Assembly: GCF_001624695.1 (NCBI RefSeq) | Contig: NZ_JSEP01000002.1 | Coordinates: 124,001 to 188,000 of the forward strand | DNA from: Labrenzia sp. OB1 | GTDB lineage: Bacteria > Pseudomonadota > Alphaproteobacteria > Rhizobiales > Stappiaceae | Direction of reading: 5' to 3' | DNA length: 64,000 nt | Part shown: positions 27,808-36,685 of the stretch, piece by piece | How positions within the stretch are numbered: position 1 is the first letter of the stretch | How the letters are laid out: each line of letters begins with the position of its first letter | Translations under genes and position numbers: made by a program | Notes under the pieces: generated by a model | Databases searched by the model: none | What the model was told of the DNA's origin: nothing | The model's input: the letters and a program-made list of their open reading frames with translations, nothing else

Positions 27808-28845
27808 TTACTTCATGGTATCTTCAGCAGCAATGGACGCCTGGGTCGCAGCCAGTTCAGGATCGGCAACAAGGCCGTACTGAGCCAGCGGGCCGCTCGG
27901 GCCTGCGATTTCGTCAGCGACGAAGAACTGGGCATATTCCTTCAGACCCGGGATCACGCCGATGTGCGCCTTCTTGATGTAGAAGAACAGCGGGCGGGAA
28001 ACCGGATACTCGCCGGACGCGATGGATGCCGTGTTCGGAGCCACGTCGCCCATGGTTGCGACCTTCAGCTTGTCGGTGTTGTTTTCGTAGAACGCCAGAC
28101 CGAAGACGCCGATGCCGTTCGGGTTGGAGTCGATACGCGCCAGGGTTTCGGTGTAGTCGCCGTCGATGTCGGTGGACTTGCCGTCCGCGCGAACGTCAAT
28201 GCAGGCGTCTTCAGCGTCGTCTTCCGACATGCCGCTGTCGATCATGGCCTGAAGAGCGCCAGTGGCTTCACAGCCAACAGCCAGAACTTTTTCTTCAAAC
28301 ACTTCACGGGTGCCGTGCTTGGTGCCCGGAATGAAAGCAGCAATACCGACGTCCGGCAGATCGGCGTTGAATTCAGCCCAGTTGTTGTACGGGTTGTCAA
28401 CGATCTCGCCGTCCTTGAGCACCTTGGCACCAAGAGCGTTGAAGATGTCGGCGGGCTGGAAAGCGGTGAAGGCCGGACCGTCTTTCTGGGAAGCGAAGAC
28501 GATACCATCGTAGCCGATGCGGACTTCGATGATGTCCTTCACGCCAGCTTCCGCACAAGCCTTGATTTCCTTCTCGCGAATTTTGCGGGAAGCGTTTGCA
28601 ACGTCGATGGTGTTTTCGCCAACACCTTCGCAGAAGCGCTTCAGACCGGCGGAGGATCCGCCCGATTCCACGACAGGGGTCGGGAAATCGGTGTTTTCAC
28701 CGAAAGCTTCCGCGACGATGGACGCGTACGGCAGAACTGTGGAGGAACCGGCGACCTGAACCTGGTCACGAGCCTGGGCGGCACCAACGAATGCAGTGGA
28801 AGCAACAGCAAGAGCAGTTGCGCTAACGAGGGTCGTAAATTTCAC
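27808..28845 (-). CDS. pstS: Phosphate ABC transporter substrate-binding protein PstS
   Basis: Periplasmic phosphate-binding protein of 345 residues. Translation probably starts at GTG 28845, with AGGGAG upstream; the longer frame beginning at TTG 28869 lacks a ribosome site. A signal peptide (VKFTTLVSATALAVASTAFVG, cut after AQA) is followed by the phosphate-binding loop AGSSTVLPYA. Later segments VVESGGSSAGLKRFC and GTKHGTREVFEE supply further ligands. It is preceded by a four-repeat Pho box, so it should be strongly induced by phosphate starvation through PhoB. Confidence 0.94.
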   Translation of the reverse strand: MKFTTLVSATALAVASTAFVGAAQARDQVQVAGSSTVLPYASIVAEAFGENTDFPTPVVESGGSSAGLKRFCEGVGENTIDVANASRKIREKEIKACAEAGVKDIIEVRIGYDGIVFASQKDGPAFTAFQPADIFNALGAKVLKDGEIVDNPYNNWAEFNADLPDVGIAAFIPGTKHGTREVFEEKVLAVGCEATGALQAMIDSGMSEDDAEDACIDVRADGKSTDIDGDYTETLARIDSNPNGIGVFGLAFYENNTDKLKVATMGDVAPNTASIASGEYPVSRPLFFYIKKAHIGVIPGLKEYAQFFVADEIAGPSGPLAQYGLVADPELAATQASIAAEDTMK

Positions 28846-28928
28846 TTGACCACTCCCTTTGAATGTCAAGGTTTATAATGGATCACCGGGCATGGGGTTG
28901 CTCGAGCGATGCCGGGACCCTAGGCCCC

Positions 28929-28972
28929 ATGGATGAGAGTTCTATGACAGTTATTTTTCAGTTTTATGACAA
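28929..28972 (-). promoter_or_regulatory. Pho box (PhoB operator), four 11-bp units
   Basis: Four consecutive direct 11-mers on the minus strand upstream of pstS: TTGTCATAAAA, CTGAAAAATAA, CTGTCATAGAA and CTCTCATCCAT. The PhoB consensus repeat is CTGTCATAAAT. Units 1 and 3 match best. They fill 44 bases without a gap and end 84 bases before the GTG start. Confidence 0.88.
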
Positions 28973-29144
28973 TTTAAGACGTTGAAATATAAAGGATAAA
29001 ATCATTATTGATGTTTTCATGTCGCGGAATCGGTCGAATTGACGACAATCAGCACCGTGCCCGCGCCATTTGCTTTCCGCGTGCGCAGACGTCCGTCTCC
29101 AGAACATCCCGCTTTGTAGTGCAGGAAAAGGACGGGTCGTCCCA

Positions 29145-29213
29145 GGGTACGGACTCATAAATGAAGATGAAATGGTTTGAGGCGGATTGGTCCTCCTCAA
29201 ACCATTTCCGCCC
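29145..29213. repeat. Family A inverted-repeat element, copy 2 (short)
   Basis: A 69-base copy. The left end GGGTACGGACTCATAAATG is full, while the right end lacks the matching ACTCATAAATGAAGATG block. The inner arms AAATGGTTTGAGG and CCTCAAACCATTT form a perfect 13-bp hairpin that could end phoR transcription. The phoR TAG stop lies at its right edge (29213-29215). Confidence 0.75.
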
Positions 29214-30592
29214 TAGTCGTGGCTTCCAACGTGGGGAGGCATTGATTTGGACTCAATCGGCTGATCGGTGCTTTCAAGTGCCGGAAGTTTCACCTTGAAA
29301 GTCGCGCCCTTGCCGGGATCGCTCTCGATGTCCAGGCGTGCCCTGTGCCGGGTGAGGATATGCTTGACGATCGCAAGGCCCAGACCCGTGCCTTTCAAGG
29401 CGCGGCTGGATTCGACATCGATGCGATAAAACCGTTCCGTAAGCCGCGGCAGATGCTCCGGTGAAATGCCTTCGCCGTAATCCCGGACGGACAAAACCCA
29501 GGACGGCGCGTCGTCCGTGTCTGTCTGCTCCTCCAGCCTCACATCCACATATTTGCCGACGCTGCCATATTTCAGCGCGTTCTCGATCAGGTTTTCAATC
29601 ACCTGAATGAGTTCGTCCCGGTCCCCCTTCACACGGACGGGTTTTTCCGGCGCCTGGATGCGAATTTCGACGTCAAGATCCACCGCAAGAGGTGTCAGCG
29701 CGTCCTTGGTATGACGGACGATCTCGGATAGGTCCACGACGCTTGCCGGCCGGACATTGGCCTTGAGTTCGATCCGGGAGAGCGACAGGATATCGTCGAT
29801 CAGACGCCGCATGCGGCCTGCCTGATCCAGCATGATCGCCAGAAACCGGTCCTGCGCCTCCGGGTCGTTGCGAGCCGGCCCCTGAATTGTTTCGATGAAG
29901 CCGGTCAGGGACGCCAGTGGCGTTCGCAGCTCATGGCTGGCGTTGGCGACAAAGTCCGTTCGCATACGTTCGAGCCGACGGTTTTCCGTCAGGTCCTGAA
30001 TGACCACCAGAATGAAGTCCGGGCGACTGTGCTGGCGTTCCTGGTCGCCGGAGCCGGGCATGTAGATCGGCGCGATGTGAGCCTCGTACCAGGTTTCGGT
30101 CGGCACCTTCTCGATCCAGTTGATCCGTTCCGTGCCGCCTGTGCTGCAGACGCGGTCAAATGCTTCCAGCAAGGACGGCGCACGCAGGGAAAAGGACAGT
30201 GGGTCACCTGGTTTCACACCGCTGTAAATGACCTGCGCCCGCGCATTGACATAACGGGTTATTCCACGGCCATCGGCCACGAAGCATGGGGATGGCAGCG
30301 CATCGACAGTCACCTTCATGCCGGTGCCCGGCCACATCCTGCGGATCTCCCGCTGCGCTTTCAGCTTGACCCTGCGGCTGGACGACCGCCGTGGGATCAG
30401 CGCTGCCACGACAACCAGAGCAGCAAGGCCGGCTGCCGCGGACAAGATCGGAACATCAAATGCAAAAACGCCATAACCCGCAGCACAGAACGCGGTGACG
30501 AGAATCCACCGCGCCTCGCTTATCCGCGTGAGCGGTGATACGGCGGCCTGCGCCTCGGCAGTTTCCTCGAATGGCGATGGGGATTCAGTCAT
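29213..30592 (-). CDS. phoR: Phosphate regulon sensor histidine kinase PhoR
   Basis: Membrane-bound sensor kinase of 459 residues that phosphorylates PhoB when PstSCAB-PhoU signals low phosphate. Two membrane helices (about 28-46 and 48-66) are joined by a very short loop, so there is no periplasmic sensor. A PAS domain lies at about 95-205, the H-box SHELRTPLASL has H220, and the ATPase domain has the N box (IENLIENALKYG), G1 (VRDYGEGI) and G2 (GTGLGLAIVK). It is upstream of pstS in the same direction, separated by a family A element and the Pho box, so it probably has its own promoter. Confidence 0.93.
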   Translation of the reverse strand: MTESPSPFEETAEAQAAVSPLTRISEARWILVTAFCAAGYGVFAFDVPILSAAAGLAALVVVAALIPRRSSSRRVKLKAQREIRRMWPGTGMKVTVDALPSPCFVADGRGITRYVNARAQVIYSGVKPGDPLSFSLRAPSLLEAFDRVCSTGGTERINWIEKVPTETWYEAHIAPIYMPGSGDQERQHSRPDFILVVIQDLTENRRLERMRTDFVANASHELRTPLASLTGFIETIQGPARNDPEAQDRFLAIMLDQAGRMRRLIDDILSLSRIELKANVRPASVVDLSEIVRHTKDALTPLAVDLDVEIRIQAPEKPVRVKGDRDELIQVIENLIENALKYGSVGKYVDVRLEEQTDTDDAPSWVLSVRDYGEGISPEHLPRLTERFYRIDVESSRALKGTGLGLAIVKHILTRHRARLDIESDPGKGATFKVKLPALESTDQPIESKSMPPHVGSHD

Positions 30593-30779
30593 GGATACTT
30601 TGAGCGATTACCTGCGAGAAATGTCCGCCACGAAGGAAAGATACTATTTCGACGTCTTGGTAAAGGCGCAAGACCGGAAACAGGCTATCGGAGCGTCGGT
30701 GGACCCCTTCCCTAACACAGGAAGCATGTCATCCAAACGACAGCGCGACCCTGAGTTGCGGATGGGGGCACACGGACCA

Positions 30780-31259
30780 CTAACGCGAGCCTGCGCCGCG
30801 GGCGGCCTTCTGAAGATTTTCAACGATGCGGGGCCAGCCATCGGGCCGGCACATGAAGTTCAGATACTCCGAGCCGTGCTCGCCATGCCGCAGGAATTCA
30901 TTGTGGACGATCTCAAGTCGCGTCGATTCCCCTGCGCCGCGAAAGTTGATCATCACACGGCTCGCCGCGGCGGGATCGGCGATTTCCCTGCCGTCCAGGG
31001 ATACCTGCCAGGCCAGGCGCACATACAGGGGGCTTTCGATCGAAAGCACAGTTCCCCAGATCCGCCGATGGCCCTGACCGTCCGTTTCATAGCAACTGCC
31101 GCCGGCGAAAGGTTCGATTTCCGCATCCAGTTCGCCAGTGTCCGGTACATCGAAGGGGGAGACCCACCACAGAACCGGTCGGTCGACGACCAGCGAAAAC
31201 GCCTGGTCACGCGGCAGGTTCAGCACGCCTTCAAAGCGGCATTCCGTTTCGTCTGCCAT
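30780..31259 (-). CDS. SRPBCC/AHSA1-family protein
   Basis: Cytoplasmic protein of 159 residues with the START-like (Bet v1) fold. Segments LPRDQAFSLVVDRPVLWWVSP at the N-terminus and a closing GWPRIVENLQK helix are typical of AHSA1-type polyketide-cyclase-like proteins. These usually bind a hydrophobic ligand. No catalytic residues can be assigned. It is a single gene between phoR and a family A repeat. A second, distantly similar SRPBCC gene lies at 38240-38728. Confidence 0.78.
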   Translation of the reverse strand: MADETECRFEGVLNLPRDQAFSLVVDRPVLWWVSPFDVPDTGELDAEIEPFAGGSCYETDGQGHRRIWGTVLSIESPLYVRLAWQVSLDGREIADPAAASRVMINFRGAGESTRLEIVHNEFLRHGEHGSEYLNFMCRPDGWPRIVENLQKAARGAGSR

Positions 31260-31348
31260 GGCCCCCTCAAAAATATATTCAGATCAGCTCCCGCCAACAG
31301 CTTCCCATAGAAGGGCTACGGTTGGCAAAGCCGGGCTTCCCTACCCTA

Positions 31349-31612
31349 GAGCGTAAACTCCTAAATGAAGATGAAATGGTTTGAGGCGATTTGGTCTTCA
31401 TCAAGGAGCGAAAGCGCAGGAAATGTGTTTCATTTTCAAACCTTTCGCGACGCAGAGGAGGACCAATCCGGTCAAATCCGAAGGACATGAAAATGGCTTC
31501 ACCCCATGTCGTCAGCGTGCTTGACCGGGTACGAAGCCCGCTCATCGCACGCTTCCTGCCGGGGTTCCGCCATTTCCCATACCATTTCGTCTTCATTTAT
31601 GAGTTTACGCCA
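31349..31612. repeat. Family A inverted-repeat element, copy 3 (long)
   Basis: A 264-base copy between TA dinucleotides (31347-31348 and 31613-31614). The ends are GAGCGTAAACTCCTAAATG and CATTTATGAGTTTACGCCA. The right 120 bases are closely similar, in reverse orientation, to copy 1. On the plus strand they carry a frame MASPHVVSVLDRVRSPL...FIYEFTP that parallels the one in copy 1. The left part resembles copy 2 (AAATGGTTTGAGG). Confidence 0.8.
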
Positions 31613-31785
31613 TAACCCGGCGACATATAGATGACGCACCAGAAACAACCAGCCCCAGGTGATACCTCGGGGCCGCATCATGGACTTTGCAGGAAACCAC
31701 TGACGCATTTGCCATCCCCTGGCAAATCAAACAATCTCACCTTCCACCGATCACCAACTCCCCTTAGTTCGCGGCACAGAGATTT
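31613..31785. other. Intergenic region before the metallo-hydrolase gene
   Basis: Non-coding. It contains a hairpin at about 31653-31674 (GCCCC-AGGT with ACCT-C-GGGGC, one bulged base) that lacks a T tract. It may be part of the leader of the following gene. Confidence 0.4.
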
Positions 31786-32691
31786 ATGAAACACGATCGA
31801 GACTTCGACCCGAATTATGGCATCGCCGTTGAAATTTTTCCGGGGGTACGGCGGCTGACGGTGAACAACCCCGGGCCATTTACTTTTTTTGGAACCAATA
31901 CCTACCTGCTCGGCACCAGCCGGCTTGCGGTCGTCGATCCCGGCCCTGAGGACGCGGCGCATGTCGATGCCATACTGAGGGCAGCGTCGGGCGCAGCCAT
32001 AGAAGCCATCGTGGTGAGCCACACCCATGTCGACCATTCGCCCGCAGCCCGCCTTCTCAAGGAGAAAACCGGCGCACCGATCGTCGGATGCGGCGTTCAC
32101 AGGGCCGCGCGGGACCTTATGGAGAATGAGATCAATCCGCTCGATGCCAGTGGCGACAGAAAATACGCACCGGACCGGCAGTTGCACGATGGCGAGATTT
32201 TCAATGCCGCGGGCCTGTCGCTTCAGGCCGTCGAGACACCGGGTCATACCGCCAATCACCTGTGCTTCGCGCTTGCCGACGAAGACCTCCTGCTGTCGGC
32301 CGACCATGTCATGAGCTGGTCCACCTCGATTGTCGCACCGCCGGACGGCAACATGCGGGACTACATGGCCTCGATCGACAAGCTGCTGAATCGGCCTGAA
32401 CAGGTTTACCTGCCCGGACATGGCGGCGTCCTTCGGGATGCGCGCTCCTATGTCCGGGACCTGAAGCAGCACCGGCTGGGCAGGGAAGCCTCGGTCCTGC
32501 GGGAACTTGCAGGCGCACCACTGACAATTTCGCAGATTGTCGCCAGACTTTACGCGGATGTTAACCCCGCCCTGCATGGCGCAGCCGGGTTGTCGGTGTT
32601 CGCCCATCTGGAGGACCTTGCCGGTCGCGGTCTGGTTTCCGCCTCGCCCGGTCTGTCGCTGACGGCTGTTTTCAGCCTGCAAACGTCCTGA
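31786..32691 (+). CDS. MBL-fold metallo-hydrolase (LACTB2-like)
   Basis: Zinc-dependent hydrolase of 301 residues. The metal-binding motif HTHVDHS is at about residues 77-83, with further ligands in ETPGHTANHLCF, DHVMSW and LPGHGG. The C-terminal 70 residues form a winged-helix-like tail (LRELAGAPLTISQIVARLY), as in the LACTB2/beta-lactamase-domain-2 group. Substrates range from RNA to thioesters across this family, so none is proposed. It is convergent with the DUF1499 gene. Confidence 0.85.
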   Translation: MKHDRDFDPNYGIAVEIFPGVRRLTVNNPGPFTFFGTNTYLLGTSRLAVVDPGPEDAAHVDAILRAASGAAIEAIVVSHTHVDHSPAARLLKEKTGAPIVGCGVHRAARDLMENEINPLDASGDRKYAPDRQLHDGEIFNAAGLSLQAVETPGHTANHLCFALADEDLLLSADHVMSWSTSIVAPPDGNMRDYMASIDKLLNRPEQVYLPGHGGVLRDARSYVRDLKQHRLGREASVLRELAGAPLTISQIVARLYADVNPALHGAAGLSVFAHLEDLAGRGLVSASPGLSLTAVFSLQTS

Positions 32692-32712
32692 TGCGATGGA
32701 AGATCAGGCCGT

Positions 32713-33702
32713 TCAGCCCTCAAGATCGGTCAGTGCCTGATCGTCGGCGACCGGTGCGTCCTCTTCTTCGTTGTACGGTTTGAAGCCCGGAATCGGTGCG
32801 GTCTCGCGCGGCTCCTCCAGCGATTCCGGCTGAAGCTCCACCTCAGGCAGAACGCCTTCCTCGACGGACAACCGCGCCAGGTCACCATATGTTTCGAGCA
32901 ACACCTGGTCGATTTCGGTAAAAACAGCGCGGATATGGTCGGGATTACCGGAAAGATCCGTGAGCGGGGTCCGCGATCTTGCGCGCACGTCGAGCAGGGC
33001 TCCAACCGGATCGGGCCGGATACGCAAAGTCACATCATGCTTCAAGCCCAGGATCCGAGAGGTGCCTTCCGCCTGCAGCCGGGTGGGCGCATCCAGAAGA
33101 TCGGGAGGCAACTCGTCGACGATTTTCCAGTTCATGGCCCCGAATGCCTTGGTTCCGGCAGCATGAAGCTGGGCGGGCGCAATCCTGTATCTGCGTGACA
33201 CGATGTCCGGATAGAGCACTGCCTCACCTGCGGAGGCATGGGGATCGGCGGCGGCGCCCTTCGACAGGACCGGCCAGACATGCTCCAGCGCCATGGCGTT
33301 CATCCAGGCGAGAAAAGGCTGCTCTTCGGACACTGCCTGCGGTTTCAGATAAGGCGGGTCGGCACGGTCCGTGGACAGATCGATTGTGCCCGGACGCAGG
33401 ACCAGCAGGCCCAGAACCAGAGCAGGGGGAACAAGCGCCAGGCCGCTGAAGATCAAGCCCCATAACGCCGCAGGAATGCCCGGCCCGCCAAAAATCCAAA
33501 TGCGGTAAAGCGCGGCAGCGGCCAGCGCCAGCGACAGCAGCGCCACTGCCGCAGCGGCAATGAGGGACAGAACAAAGACGTCCGCGTCGATCACGCCGAA
33601 CCGCTGCGCCAGCAAGGCGGTGCATGCCACAGCCAGTCCGACCGCACCGGTGGTCCGGCTGACAGGTGCCGAGGCTGACTTGTAGGCGGCGTAGCGCTTC
33701 AT
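32713..33702 (-). CDS. DUF1499 domain membrane protein
   Basis: Protein of 329 residues with three predicted membrane helices in the first 125 residues (about 20-38, 42-66 and 80-108) and a DUF1499 domain after them (YPDIVSRRYRIAPAQLHAAG..., RTPLTDLSGNPDHIRAVFTEID). The C-terminus is acidic and disordered. DUF1499 proteins are widespread in alphaproteobacteria and plants with no settled function. The start at ATG 33702 has GGGAAAGAA upstream. It is a single gene. Confidence 0.8.
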   Translation of the reverse strand: MKRYAAYKSASAPVSRTTGAVGLAVACTALLAQRFGVIDADVFVLSLIAAAAVALLSLALAAAALYRIWIFGGPGIPAALWGLIFSGLALVPPALVLGLLVLRPGTIDLSTDRADPPYLKPQAVSEEQPFLAWMNAMALEHVWPVLSKGAAADPHASAGEAVLYPDIVSRRYRIAPAQLHAAGTKAFGAMNWKIVDELPPDLLDAPTRLQAEGTSRILGLKHDVTLRIRPDPVGALLDVRARSRTPLTDLSGNPDHIRAVFTEIDQVLLETYGDLARLSVEEGVLPEVELQPESLEEPRETAPIPGFKPYNEEEDAPVADDQALTDLEG

Positions 33703-34225
33703 TTCTTTCCCACTTGAGTCGCCCGCAATCGAACAGGGGGCACCGGCGTAACAATTGTTTCTTAATTTACAGGCGAATTGTCAAAATGAACTTCATTTCC
33801 GCAACCTTCTCCAGAAATTTCTGTCCCAGCAGGCTTCAGCGCCGGTGACAATCAGCCCGGAAAGCGGCGAGAAATATGTCTCCGGATCGCTCCAAATTTA
33901 CTGCTCCGCTCACGGGCCAAAGTACCGGCCAAGCCCGCCACCGGCCGCAAACCTCGTCAGAAATCCGGACCCCCAAGACAATCGGTAAACAAATACTTAC
34001 GGAAAACGTTCAATTTCCTGTCCATATCGTTACATCCTGTTATTTATTTTGACTAGCCGGACTTTGGCGAGAAGCGCATACTTAGCCATCCAAGTAAGAG
34101 AAAAGTCCGTGCGGACACGCCGTCTGCCCTTCGAACGCCTTATTTGGATAAGACATGCACATGTGCCCGCGAATTCCCCGTCAGAAAGCACCAGAATGCG
34201 GGTACTGAAAAACGGACAAGAGAAA
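33703..34225. other. Intergenic region without recognisable genes
   Basis: About 520 bases between a minus-strand and a plus-strand gene, with A/T-rich patches unlike the coding DNA around it. Short frames lack ribosome sites and familiar products. No repeat of families A or B and no strong terminator was found. Confidence 0.45.
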
Positions 34226-34366
34226 ATGTCTAAGCAAATTGCCAGCCCGATCGTCAAAGCACCGGATGGCGCAAAACTCATCAACTATTACAAACCCGTC
34301 GGCATCGCGGCACTTACCGCGGCAGCGCTTTGCTGCAAGAGTTCAGCCGTAAAAAAAGTCAAGTAA
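34226..34366 (+). CDS. Small basic hypothetical protein (46 residues)
   Basis: Short frame starting MSKQIASPIVKAPDG and ending AVKKVK. Upstream bases GGACAAGAG give a plausible ribosome site about five bases before the ATG. The middle has a short hydrophobic stretch (VGIAALTAAALCC, about 30-42) between lysines. I do not recognise a family. The start site and charge pattern make it a plausible small gene, perhaps membrane-associated, but the evidence is limited. Confidence 0.5.
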   Translation: MSKQIASPIVKAPDGAKLINYYKPVGIAALTAAALCCKSSAVKKVK

Positions 34367-34495
34367 GCCGCCTCGGGCCTCCGCTGTCCCAGCCTGTTTT
34401 TTCCGGCTCCGCAGGGATGGTTGCCGTGGACCGGTCTGTTGGGCAAACTGCCGCTGATTCCGACACCGCTTGTGTCGCTGCGGAGATTCGCCCCG

Positions 34496-35470
34496 ATGAT
34501 CATTGCCTATTGCCCCTCTGTTAATGGCCTGGAGCGTATTGAACTTGCTCCCGGCGCGCCGCTGCCGGCCACATCGGTCTGGATCGATCTCGTTTCTCCA
34601 ACGCACGACGAACAGATGGCGGCGGAGAAACTCATGGGCGCGGAAATTCCCACGCGCGATGAAATTGCTTCGATTGAAACGTCCGAACGGCTCTACGTGG
34701 AACCGGGCGCGGTGGTGATGACGGCGCAAATGCCGATTTTGGCGCGGACAATCGATCCGACGATTTCCTCCGTCACATTCGTCCTCAACGCGAAGAGACT
34801 TGTCACGGTTCGCTATGGCGAACCGAATTCCATTCTGATCGTCTCCAGAAAGGTTCAGTCCGACCCGACCATCGCGCATCTGGGACCGGCGGTCTTTTTC
34901 GCCATGCTTGAGGTTATCGTTGACCGCTGCGCCGACGAAATGGAGGCGGCTTCCAGCGAGTTCGACCAACTTTCCGTCGAAGTTTTCGAGTTCGGTCTCA
35001 ACACCCGCAAGACTGACAGCTATCAGGTCGCCATCAAGCGTGTCGGGCGTATCGGGCTTCACGTCGCGAAGATGCACGATGTCTGCACCAGCCTGTCACG
35101 GACGCTGCTTTTCCTGAGCACCCATGCAAAGCGGCTCGGCCTTTCGGAAGAGCAATCCGTCGATTGCAAGATGTACGGCCGAGACATTCATTCCATCAAG
35201 GAACATGGCGACGCGCTGGACAGCAAGCTGAACTTCCTGCTCGATGCCACAGTCGGCCTGGTAACGCTCGAGCAAAACCAGATCGCGAAGATCTTCACGG
35301 TGCTGGGGCTGATTTTCCTGCCCCCCACGCTGATTGCCTCGATTTACGGCATGAACTTCGCAAACATGCCGGAGCTGCACTGGGAAAAGGGGTTCCTGTT
35401 TTCCATCAGCCTCATGCTTGTCTCCGTCATCGTGACCTTCGCATTCTTCCGCTGGAAACGGCTTCTCTAG
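34496..35470 (+). CDS. CorA-family magnesium/divalent cation transporter
   Basis: Inner-membrane channel of 324 residues, assembling as a pentamer in this family. A large cytoplasmic alpha/beta domain (1-255) is followed by two C-terminal helices (about 263-283 and 297-317). The invariant filter motif GMN is intact (YGMNF, about residue 286), with the MPELHW loop that follows it. It transports Mg2+ or related ions. The ATG at 34496 is preferred over an upstream in-frame ATG at 34421. The TAG stop sits at the edge of a shortened family B element. Confidence 0.9.
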   Translation: MIIAYCPSVNGLERIELAPGAPLPATSVWIDLVSPTHDEQMAAEKLMGAEIPTRDEIASIETSERLYVEPGAVVMTAQMPILARTIDPTISSVTFVLNAKRLVTVRYGEPNSILIVSRKVQSDPTIAHLGPAVFFAMLEVIVDRCADEMEAASSEFDQLSVEVFEFGLNTRKTDSYQVAIKRVGRIGLHVAKMHDVCTSLSRTLLFLSTHAKRLGLSEEQSVDCKMYGRDIHSIKEHGDALDSKLNFLLDATVGLVTLEQNQIAKIFTVLGLIFLPPTLIASIYGMNFANMPELHWEKGFLFSISLMLVSVIVTFAFFRWKRLL

Positions 35471-35496
35471 AGCGTGTCGTGTTCAAGCGGCATGCT
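35470..35496. repeat. Family B element, internally deleted derivative
   Basis: GAGCGTGTCGTGTTCAAGCGG, matching the left end of copy 1, is joined directly to CATGCTTT, which matches its right end. It looks like a copy that lost about 80 internal bases. It starts at the TAG stop of the corA-like gene. Confidence 0.55.
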
Positions 35497-35501
35497 TTCA
35501 T

Positions 35502-36137
35502 CTAAGGATAGAGTCGTTCTTTGGACCATGGCTGATCCGGCACGGTGCGGGTGAACAGGACACGGTCATGCAGGCGGAACGACCTGTCATGCCAGAATTC
35601 GATCGAAGTCGGAGCGAGACGCATGCCGGACCAGTGATCGGGCCTTGGAATCTCGCTGACGCCGAATTTCGCGGTATATCTTGCGACTTCCTTTTCCAGC
35701 GCGAATCGGCTTTCCAGAGGCCGGGACTGTTTCGAGGCCCATGCGCCTATCCGGCTGCCGCGCGGCCGGGTGCGGTAGTATTCGTCAGCTTCCTCATCTG
35801 AGACCTGAGACACAGGTCCACGGATGCGGACCTGGCGACGCAGGGACTTCCAGTGAAAGCACATGGCCGCCTTGCCGGCGGACAGAAGTTCCTGTCCCTT
35901 GGCGCTTTCGAAATTCGTGTAAAACACGAACCCGCGCTCATCGACTTCCTTCAGCAGCACCATCCGCACGTTCGGCAGGCCCGTCTCGTCGACCGTGGCC
36001 AGGGAAAGCGCGTTCGGGTCGTTCTGCTCCGAGGTCTTGGCGTCCTCAAACCATTCACGAAAAAGATCAAATGGGTTCTTGACCTCCGTGAAGTCACCTT
36101 TTGTTAATTCTTCGCGGGGATGTTTGAGATCTGTCAT
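35502..36137 (-). CDS. pdxH: Pyridoxamine 5'-phosphate oxidase
   Basis: FMN-dependent enzyme that oxidises pyridoxine or pyridoxamine phosphate to PLP. 211 residues, the usual length. FMN- and PLP-binding segments are [41 protein letters not shown], the [15 protein letters not shown] block, and the C-terminal [20 protein letters not shown]. The final YP is typical of the family. It is convergent with the corA-like gene and divergent from the lipoprotein gene. Confidence 0.95.
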   Translation of the reverse strand: MTDLKHPREELTKGDFTEVKNPFDLFREWFEDAKTSEQNDPNALSLATVDETGLPNVRMVLLKEVDERGFVFYTNFESAKGQELLSAGKAAMCFHWKSLRRQVRIRGPVSQVSDEEADEYYRTRPRGSRIGAWASKQSRPLESRFALEKEVARYTAKFGVSEIPRPDHWSGMRLAPTSIEFWHDRSFRLHDRVLFTRTVPDQPWSKERLYP

Positions 36138-36208
36138 TTGTAACCTGTCGAGGGACGTAGCGGCCTCAATCGCGGCAAGGAACAGCCGGGCCCGGGAGCT
36201 GTCTGAAG

Positions 36209-36685
36209 ATGTTTAGTATGCGTTCATATACTGCCGGCAACATCAAGATCCAACTTTTTGTGGCGATTCTGGTCATCTTTGGCCAGGCGCTTGGCGGCTG
36301 CAGCATGGTCTCCATGCCGATGGGCAGCAACAACATCGATTCCCCTACCCTCCTGACAGGCTCCATCGGGTCTTCCTCGGATGTCGCCTATGCCGACATC
36401 AATGACGACGACCGCCAGATCATTGCCGAAAACCTGGACGCCATCGGGCCGGAACTTGCGGCGGGCAACACCGCGGAAGACCTCACCCTGCCCTGGTTGA
36501 ATGCCGTCAGCGGAAATTCCGGAACCTTGTCGAAACTCGAAACGGCCAGCCTCGGCGACACCGGTTGCCTGTCCTTCGAGACCACGGCGAACACCATTGC
36601 CGGGATCAAGCTTTATTCCGGCACCGCCTGCCGCGACGTGGCTCAGAAGTTCGCCGTCACGACGCTTTCCGTCTCGGACGCTTGA
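36209..36685 (+). CDS. Probable surface lipoprotein (RT0821/Lpp0805-like)
   Basis: Protein of 158 residues with a lipoprotein signal: an N-terminal basic part, a hydrophobic core ([14 protein letters not shown]) and the lipobox LGGC with C31 as the lipidated cysteine. The mature domain has two further cysteines in [25 protein letters not shown], the conserved end of RT0821/Lpp0805-type surface proteins common in Hyphomicrobiales. Function is unknown. It is divergent from pdxH. Confidence 0.75.
   Translation: MFSMRSYTAGNIKIQLFVAILVIFGQALGGCSMVSMPMGSNNIDSPTLLTGSIGSSSDVAYADINDDDRQIIAENLDAIGPELAAGNTAEDLTLPWLNAVSGNSGTLSKLETASLGDTGCLSFETTANTIAGIKLYSGTACRDVAQKFAVTTLSVSDA

Noticed and set aside
27400-28878. 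492-residue plus-strand frame over pstC and pstS
   Set aside because: Shadow of two certain genes.
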